Below are positions 14,228 to 19,342 of a stretch of DNA of 19,342 bases, piece by piece. Each line of letters starts with the position of its first letter. Position 1 is the stretch's first letter. The translations under genes were made by a program, and so were the position numbers. Under the pieces are notes generated by a model. It was given only the letters and a program-made list of their open reading frames with translations, had not been told where the DNA came from and made no database searches. The DNA is from JBAYZQ01 sp041672385 (GTDB taxonomy: Bacteria; Spirochaetota; Spirochaetia; Sphaerochaetales; Sphaerochaetaceae): positions 1-19,342 of the forward strand of contig JBAYZQ010000026.1 of assembly GCA_041672385.1 (NCBI GenBank), read 5' to 3'.

Positions 14228-14688
14228 TCAAAAAGTATCTTGTAAGGGAGGGTGGTTACTTCCTCCCAAAGACATTTTGATACGTTTTTCGCTATACCAA
14301 TAGATATAGTCATCAATCTGGGTAAAGAAATCTTCAAGAGATACTCCAAGCCATGAACGGTTATAGAACATCTCATTCTTCATTCTGCCAAAAAAACCTC
14401 ACATACAGAGTTGTCAGGCGAACTACCTTTCTTTGACATCGACTGTACTGGGCTGCAGGTGCTTCTATCTCTGTTTTAAGTTATTTTGTCGTTTTTCTCT
14501 AGATGCTACTGACAAAACAGCGTCCATTTTTTGCTTGTTTGTATATTGTACAACAGACTTTCCTGATAATATCGAATAGCTCCCGCCATCGTTTGAGCAT
14601 CTTGAAAGTTGGATACTCAAGCTCTCTGGTTACTGTATACTCATCCTTGTATTTAATGTAACGCTCAAGAAAATGGCTTCACTCCCAT
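14228..14688 (-). mobile_element. Decayed IS3-family insertion sequence (orfA and orfB fragments)
   Basis: Minus strand. From an ATG at 14688, after a frame break, comes an orfA-like piece ERYIKYKDEYTVTREL, then YPTFKMLKRW, about 14600-14670. The stretch 14450-14590 is not recognisable. Then the orfB integrase C-terminus appears: SMSKKGSSPDNSVCE, a one-base loss at the A7 run near 14390-14396 (plus strand), then FFGRMKNEMF, NRSWLGVSLEDFF and YIYWYSEKRIKMSLGG, ending at TGA 14228-14230. The catalytic DDE core is mostly gone and at least two frameshifts are present, so it is inactive. Base composition is visibly more GC-rich than the flanks, as expected for acquired DNA. Terminal inverted repeats were not found. 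Confidence 0.85.
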
Positions 14689-14733
14689 CTTTGAAGGGGA
14701 AGAAATTTTATTAGTGTTTGAAATTATAAAAAT

Positions 14734-14776
14734 AAAAACCTCTTTCAATTGGAATATCCAGTTAAAAAAGGTTTTT
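14734..14776 (-). terminator. Intrinsic terminator of the aminopeptidase gene
   Basis: A 19-pair stem-loop with a 5-base loop. On the minus strand its two imperfect C-A positions become G-U pairs, and it is followed by AUUUUUA, so it is oriented to end the aminopeptidase transcript about 30 bases past its stop. An A-rich left arm and T-rich right arm may let it work in both directions. Confidence 0.75.
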
Positions 14777-14804
14777 TTACTAAGTTAAAATAAATTTATT
14801 AAAA

Positions 14805-16145
14805 TTATTTTAAAGTAAGGAATGCTTTATAACAGTCTTTTGCACTTTGAAGGTCATAACTAGAAATTATTTCCCAAGGTGCATGCATGGCTAATACGCC
14901 AACTCCACTGTCAATTACATTCATATTGTATTTTGCAAAGTACATTGCAATTGTTCCACCATAGCCGTAATCTACCTTACCAAATTCAGCTGTTTGGAAA
15001 TTGACGCCAGCTTTATCGAGTAAATTCCTAATTTTAGCAAAAAACTCAGGGTTTGCATCATTACATCCGGTTTTTCCTCCATAGCCAGTGAATTTATTGA
15101 AAACAACACCATGACCGAGTTTTGCAGAATTTTTTTCTTCAAACAGACTTGAAAATAAAGGATCCAAAGCTGGGGATAAATCATTTGTGAGCATCATGCT
15201 ATTTTTTAAACATCTACGAAGTATTAAAGCATCAAACTTTTCTGTGGCTGAAAGCAATTCACTAACTGCATTTTCAAAGAAATTTGAATCCATACCTGTT
15301 GCACCAACAGAACCTATTTCTTCTTTATCAATAAGAATACAAACTGAAGTTCTACCTTCTGTTTTGCCTTCAAGAAATGCATCAAGAGAAGTAAAAGTGC
15401 CACATCTATCATCATGGCCATAGCCAAGAATCATTGAACGATCAAAGCCAACATCGTGACTTTTTCCAGCAGGAACTACTTCAAGTTCAGCTGAAAGAAA
15501 ATCATCTTCTTCAATGCCATATTTATCATTTAAAAGTTTAAGGATGGCTTTTTTCCCAACATTTTTCTTCTTTTCATCACTATCTTCAGCTTCTTTCTTA
15601 AAAGGAGCAAGTCCTACTAGAAGGTCAAGATCTTCTCCATGAATAAAACTTCCAGAAACTTCTTTTGCTTGTTCTTGTCCAAGGTGTGGGAGTATATCAG
15701 AAAAATAGAAAACAGGATCATCGTCATCTTCTCCAACAACTATGTTTACTGTTGTCCCATCTTTTTTGCAAACAACTCCATGTAGTGCAAGTGGAAGGGT
15801 AACCCACTGGAATTTCTTAATTCCACCATAGTAATGAGTATCTAAATAAACAAGCTCATTCTTTTCATAAAGTGGATTCTGTTTGATATCAAGTCTTGGT
15901 GAATCAACATGAGCTCCAAGAATATTCATTCCTTTCTCAAGTTCTTCTGTTCCTAAGTGGAAAAGAATAATCGATTTCCCCATTTGATTGTAATAAACTT
16001 TGTCTCCGGCTTTTAAAGGAGCCTTAATCGAGAAAATATCTTTGTATCCTTTTTCCTCAGCTAAAACAATTGTTTGATTTATACATTCACGTTCTGTTTT
16101 TCCATTGTCAATAAATTTTTTGTATCTTTTTACTAAATCTGACAT
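14805..16145 (-). CDS. apeA: M18-family zinc aminopeptidase (APEA type)
   Basis: A 446-residue cytosolic metallo-aminopeptidase of family M18 that removes N-terminal residues, often acidic ones, from peptides as a multimer. Binuclear zinc ligands are in place: AHVDSPRLD (H79, D81), GYGHDDRCGTF (D245/D246), DKEEIGSVGATGM (E275 catalytic, E276 ligand) and AMHAPWE (H421). YYGGIKKFQWVTLPLALHG is typical of the bacterial APEA subgroup. I chose the ATG at 16145 because AGGGAG precedes it; an in-frame ATG 15 bases upstream lies before this site. It is monocistronic, has its own terminator, and is unrelated in function to the sugar genes. A housekeeping peptide-recycling role is likely. Confidence 0.93.
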   Translation of the reverse strand: MSDLVKRYKKFIDNGKTERECINQTIVLAEEKGYKDIFSIKAPLKAGDKVYYNQMGKSIILFHLGTEELEKGMNILGAHVDSPRLDIKQNPLYEKNELVYLDTHYYGGIKKFQWVTLPLALHGVVCKKDGTTVNIVVGEDDDDPVFYFSDILPHLGQEQAKEVSGSFIHGEDLDLLVGLAPFKKEAEDSDEKKKNVGKKAILKLLNDKYGIEEDDFLSAELEVVPAGKSHDVGFDRSMILGYGHDDRCGTFTSLDAFLEGKTEGRTSVCILIDKEEIGSVGATGMDSNFFENAVSELLSATEKFDALILRRCLKNSMMLTNDLSPALDPLFSSLFEEKNSAKLGHGVVFNKFTGYGGKTGCNDANPEFFAKIRNLLDKAGVNFQTAEFGKVDYGYGGTIAMYFAKYNMNVIDSGVGVLAMHAPWEIISSYDLQSAKDCYKAFLTLK

Positions 16146-16444
16146 AAAATCTCCCTGCAAAGTAACTAATTTTTTAAGATAACACCAAAATAGGAAAAAA
16201 TAAATAGATTAATTGAAAAACCTTATGCAGTACGACCAGTAAACCTGTTAATAAAAATCAAGAATAATTCAATAAATGCTGCAGAAGTACTATTGAGATG
16301 GAATAGGGGTGAAAGACAACCAATAGGTCCATAGTTTTTTAGTCCAATTGCTGAGAAAATAGGTTTGATTAATAAAACAAAATTCTAATAGGTACTTTTG
16401 GGACTGGTTATAATTCACTTATGACTATTACAAAAAATTCCTTT
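16146..16444. other. Intergenic region between aminopeptidase and hexosaminidase
   Basis: No supported gene. A minus-strand open frame without ATG (about 16223-16387) encodes a hydrophobic stretch ending FINRFTGRTA; it might be a remnant of a membrane protein or chance. No strong promoter is evident for the aminopeptidase. Confidence 0.4.
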
Positions 16445-16453
16445 TGATATAAT
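16445..16453 (+). promoter_or_regulatory. Extended -10 promoter for the hexosaminidase gene
   Basis: TGATATAAT fits the extended -10 consensus TGnTATAAT exactly; the -35 region is poor, as is common for this promoter type. It lies about 60 bases ahead of the TTG start codon, giving a leader of roughly 50 bases with AAAAGGG before the gene. Confidence 0.5.
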
Positions 16454-16511
16454 AAAAATATTTTTAAACATAAAAAATAACAAGCAAAAACTAACCAAAA
16501 GGGTTATTATC

Positions 16512-18032
16512 TTGACAAACAGTAAAACCAAATTTAGATTGTATTGTATGAATGTTTGCAATTTACATAAAGCCTCAGAAGTTCTTATGCCTTTACCGGT
16601 AGAAATAAAAGATAACAATGGCTTTGTTAGGTTAATAGATAATCTAAATTATACCATTTCACCCACTTTTTCAGATTTAAATGTTTTATTACAAGAAGAA
16701 TTTAAACTAAAAAAAGAAATTAATTCATTTATTAAGATTAATGTGAATAAAGATCTTAAAGAAGAAGAATATTTACTTTTGGTAAAAGAAGATGTTATTT
16801 TAATACAGGCTTCAACTAAAAAAGGTGCTTTTCACGGAATCCAAACACTTCGTCAACTTTATATATCTGGAAATGGTTTGATTCCTTGTTGTGAAATAAA
16901 GGACTTTCCTGCGTACTCTTATAGAGGGTTTATGTTGGACTGTAGTAGACATTTTGTCACAGTTAAAGAAATACTAAAACTTATTGATATTGCGTCGATA
17001 CATCATCTTAACTATTTTCATTGGCATCTTACAGATGATCAAGGTTGGAGAATAGCTATTCCGGAATTTGAAAAATTAACACAAATTGGTGCTAGAAGAA
17101 AATCACTTAATTATCAAGAAGAAGTTTGGGATTATCATTTTTACAACGAATTAGAAATAAAAACAGTCATTGAATATGCTTCTAAGCGTTACATTGAGGT
17201 TATTCCTGAGATTGACTTACCAGGACATTCTGGAGCTCTTTTAACAGCCTACCCAGAGTTTGCCTGCAAAAAAGAAGGTCATTTTGTTAGGGAACAATGG
17301 GGAGTGTTTAATGAAACAATATGTATAGGAAATGAAGAATTCTATGATTTCTTTCGCAAGATTTTGGATTATATTACAAAATTATTTCCTTCTCGCTATA
17401 TCCATATTGGAGGGGATGAATGTCAAATAGATTCCTGGGAAAATTGTCCGAAATGCAATAGAAAACTTAAAGAATTAGGCTTAGATTCTTTCCATGAATT
17501 TCAGACATATTTTACAACACGAATAAGTAGAATAATTGTTGATGAATATAAAAAAATTCCAATTGGCTGGGATGAAATTCTTGATTACAACATTAAATAC
17601 TCCATTCCTGAAGAAATGATTGTCATGGTATGGAGAAATAATAAAGCAGTACAAAAGGCAATAAAATCAGGACACAAAATTATTAATTGTTCATTGGAAG
17701 ACGGTTGTTACCTTAATTTTTATCACACTGATGCCCCAGAAGAATCAGGGAATTTAGAAGTTTCCACCATAGAAAAAGTTTCAAAATATAATCCAATAAA
17801 AGAAATAGAAAAGAAGGATAAGAATCTTGTTATTGGAGGTCAAGGGAATCTTTGGACAGAAAAAGTTTATTTTTCTAAACAATGTGAATATATGATGTAT
17901 CCTAGACTTTCTATCTTAGCTGAAAAACTTTGGAACAGTCAGGATTTCAATTCCTTTGAGAAAAGAAAAGAAATCCTGATTGAAAGACTAAGAAAATTGA
18001 ACATTGATTGCTATAGTGGTCCATCTAGATAA
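16512..18032 (+). CDS. GH20 beta-N-acetylhexosaminidase, cytosolic
   Basis: A glycoside hydrolase family 20 enzyme that releases terminal GlcNAc or GalNAc by substrate-assisted catalysis. In the 506-residue reading, the small N-terminal alpha/beta domain covers about 26-130, then the barrel with YRGFMLDCSRHF (R139), FHWHLTDDQGWRI, IPEIDLPGHSGALL and the catalytic pair D302-E303 in HIGGDECQ. GGQGNLWTEKV and YPRLSILAEKLW close the barrel. No signal peptide is present, so it acts on imported oligosaccharides. Start is uncertain: TTG at 16512 has SD AAAAGGG 8 bases away, while ATG at 16587 (MPLPVEI) fits the usual domain beginning better but has a weak SD. It converges on the beta-galactosidase, 20 bases apart. 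ENCPKCNRK is a CxxC insert after the active site. Confidence 0.9.
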   Translation: MTNSKTKFRLYCMNVCNLHKASEVLMPLPVEIKDNNGFVRLIDNLNYTISPTFSDLNVLLQEEFKLKKEINSFIKINVNKDLKEEEYLLLVKEDVILIQASTKKGAFHGIQTLRQLYISGNGLIPCCEIKDFPAYSYRGFMLDCSRHFVTVKEILKLIDIASIHHLNYFHWHLTDDQGWRIAIPEFEKLTQIGARRKSLNYQEEVWDYHFYNELEIKTVIEYASKRYIEVIPEIDLPGHSGALLTAYPEFACKKEGHFVREQWGVFNETICIGNEEFYDFFRKILDYITKLFPSRYIHIGGDECQIDSWENCPKCNRKLKELGLDSFHEFQTYFTTRISRIIVDEYKKIPIGWDEILDYNIKYSIPEEMIVMVWRNNKAVQKAIKSGHKIINCSLEDGCYLNFYHTDAPEESGNLEVSTIEKVSKYNPIKEIEKKDKNLVIGGQGNLWTEKVYFSKQCEYMMYPRLSILAEKLWNSQDFNSFEKRKEILIERLRKLNIDCYSGPSR

Positions 18033-18052
18033 ACTATTAAAAAATATTTAAT

Positions 18053-19342
18053 TTATAATACAAGAGTGAATCCATAAGAGAAAGGTTTATGTTTTACTTG
18101 GTACTTTTCATCTACTAAAGGTCCACAACTATTACTACCAAGACCTGTAAGAGAATAATCTAAATTTAAAGTATAATAATCATCTTCAATTAATTCATTA
18201 GTATGTTTTGCCTTATCAATGGTTTTTCTATTATATGGCCAGATACTGAAATTTATTCCTTCATTTGAATAAATGGTAATAGACGGTAGGTTTCCTGACA
18301 AGGTCATTTCTTTGGTGTCCATATGATTACCATTATCTTGAGGATAAATATAAGGAGTAAACAAAGAATCGATTTGTCTTTGATATCTCATAATCAAAGA
18401 AGAAGACTTGCTGTCTTGGTAAGATTCTCCTTCTCCTCTTCCATACCACTTAATTTGTGAAAATTTTTTTGAAATTCCCATAGAAGATCCTATTTTTGGT
18501 AAAAATGGTTCAAATTTTCCAAAAGGTTCTCCCTTTAAAGAAACATTAATTTCACCATTTTGTTTTACTTTATAGGTATATTCACAATTAAACCCAAAAG
18601 AAAATACTGGAGGAGCAATTATGCTTTTAACTAAAAATGTAAACTCATTATCATTGTAATTAAATACAACGTCTTTTACATGTTCTTGAAGGATATCTAA
18701 ATATTTATCTTCCCAATTTTCCTTATAATAAAGGGCATGATTATCTATTACAGGGCGGTAGAATTCAAGATTAAGTGGTTTTAACAGCAAATCTTGACCG
18801 TCTTTTTTGATTGAGATTAGCTTTCCTTCTACTTTATTAAAAATAATTTCAACATTCTTCTTTTGAATTTTTAACAAAAAATCTTCTTCATCAACAATTA
18901 AGTTTTGGGTAATTTCTGAAGAGTTTTTAAACTTATAACCTTTCTTTAATTCAAATTGATAAGAACCAATATTGAAACCAGAAGGAAGAGAATTTGCCCA
19001 TTTATTATGATAAACAAAGAAATTTAAGTGGTAATCTGCATTTTCTTTACATTCAAAACTTCCTAGGGAAAGCAAAGTTGATTGGCCTGGTTTTATTTGA
19101 TTATCAAAGCTAATCTTTTTTTCCTTTATTACAAAACCATTCTCAGTAACTGTGTATTTAATGCCTATGTGAGAAAGATTAATCATATTATATGCATTAG
19201 TAACAAAGTAAGATTCTTTCTTTTTTACTATTTTTACTGGACAAATTACTTGTTTGTATTCAATTAAACCTGGACTTGGAGTTAAATCTGGAAAAACCAA
19301 ACCATCAATACAGAAGTTTTTGTTATTTGGATAATCATCAAA
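18053..19342 (-). CDS. lacZ: GH2 beta-galactosidase, C-terminal part (runs off the window)
   Basis: The frame is open to the right edge, so the gene starts outside the window; about 430 C-terminal residues are visible. Just inside the edge, FDDYPNNKNFCIDGLVFPD and then PSPGLIEYKQV are the end of the GH2 TIM barrel in LacZ-type enzymes. The rest is the beta-sandwich and the small-chain domain (Bgal_small_N type), with RYQRQIDSLFTPYIYPQDNGNH near the middle and LDYSLTGLGSNSCGP near the end, both LacZ landmarks. The catalytic residues would lie outside. Long LacZ-type enzymes usually lack a signal peptide and act in the cytosol on lactose or galactosides. It converges on the GH20 gene with no terminator between. 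Confidence 0.92.
   Translation of the reverse strand, partial: FDDYPNNKNFCIDGLVFPDLTPSPGLIEYKQVICPVKIVKKKESYFVTNAYNMINLSHIGIKYTVTENGFVIKEKKISFDNQIKPGQSTLLSLGSFECKENADYHLNFFVYHNKWANSLPSGFNIGSYQFELKKGYKFKNSSEITQNLIVDEEDFLLKIQKKNVEIIFNKVEGKLISIKKDGQDLLLKPLNLEFYRPVIDNHALYYKENWEDKYLDILQEHVKDVVFNYNDNEFTFLVKSIIAPPVFSFGFNCEYTYKVKQNGEINVSLKGEPFGKFEPFLPKIGSSMGISKKFSQIKWYGRGEGESYQDSKSSSLIMRYQRQIDSLFTPYIYPQDNGNHMDTKEMTLSGNLPSITIYSNEGINFSIWPYNRKTIDKAKHTNELIEDDYYTLNLDYSLTGLGSNSCGPLVDEKYQVKHKPFSYGFTLVL

Noticed and set aside
15187..15423. Plus-strand open frame within the aminopeptidase gene
   Set aside because: Antisense to a complete M18 enzyme; no recognisable product.

Overview
This is a 19.3 kb window from an AT-rich (by eye about 30% G+C) bacterial chromosome that uses the standard code, with TGA as a stop. 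The gene families suggest a host- or gut-associated low-GC anaerobe of the Firmicutes or Spirochaetes type: an LplA/LplB/YtcP-style sugar ABC transporter without its own ATPase, an APEA-type M18 aminopeptidase, cytosolic GH20 and GH2 enzymes, and AraC control. I cannot fix the phylum from the sequence.

Left part (1-4260) is a small defence / toxin-antitoxin cluster. It starts with an AbiF/Abi_2-type HEPN protein on the minus strand, split by a one-base frameshift at an A7 run. Two short structured RNAs lie directly upstream of it. Each has its own promoter, a conserved core, a covarying terminal stem and a U-tract. Next comes a plus-strand tripartite HipBST-like toxin-antitoxin operon behind three 18-bp palindromic operators spaced exactly 40 bp apart. 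A convergent AAA/DUF4143 ATPase follows, and its 3' end overlaps hipT.

Middle part (4270-14082) is a carbohydrate locus. A Gfo/Idh/MocA oxidoreductase points left. To its right a tightly packed plus-strand series encodes two CUT1-type permeases, a lipoprotein solute-binding protein, an ADP-ribosylglycohydrolase-family protein, a DUF4127 protein, an AGE-family sugar epimerase and an AraC regulator. A strong hairpin between the binding protein and the enzymes probably sets their expression ratio. The simplest reading is import of a small glycoconjugate followed by cytosolic processing by poorly characterised enzymes; the substrate cannot be read from the sequence. The intergenic region ahead of the permeases holds an orphan C-terminal fragment of an EAL domain and several palindromes.

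Right part (14083-19342) holds a decayed IS3-family insertion sequence, an M18 aminopeptidase (minus), a cytosolic GH20 beta-N-acetylhexosaminidase (plus) and the C-terminal part of a GH2 beta-galactosidase (minus) that runs off the window. The GH20 and GH2 enzymes, with the transporter and AGE epimerase, fit a lifestyle of using amino-sugar- and galactose-containing glycans.

The most promising unexplained element is the duplicated small-RNA module ahead of the abiF-like gene. Second is the DUF4127 / ADP-ribosylglycohydrolase / AGE catabolic locus.
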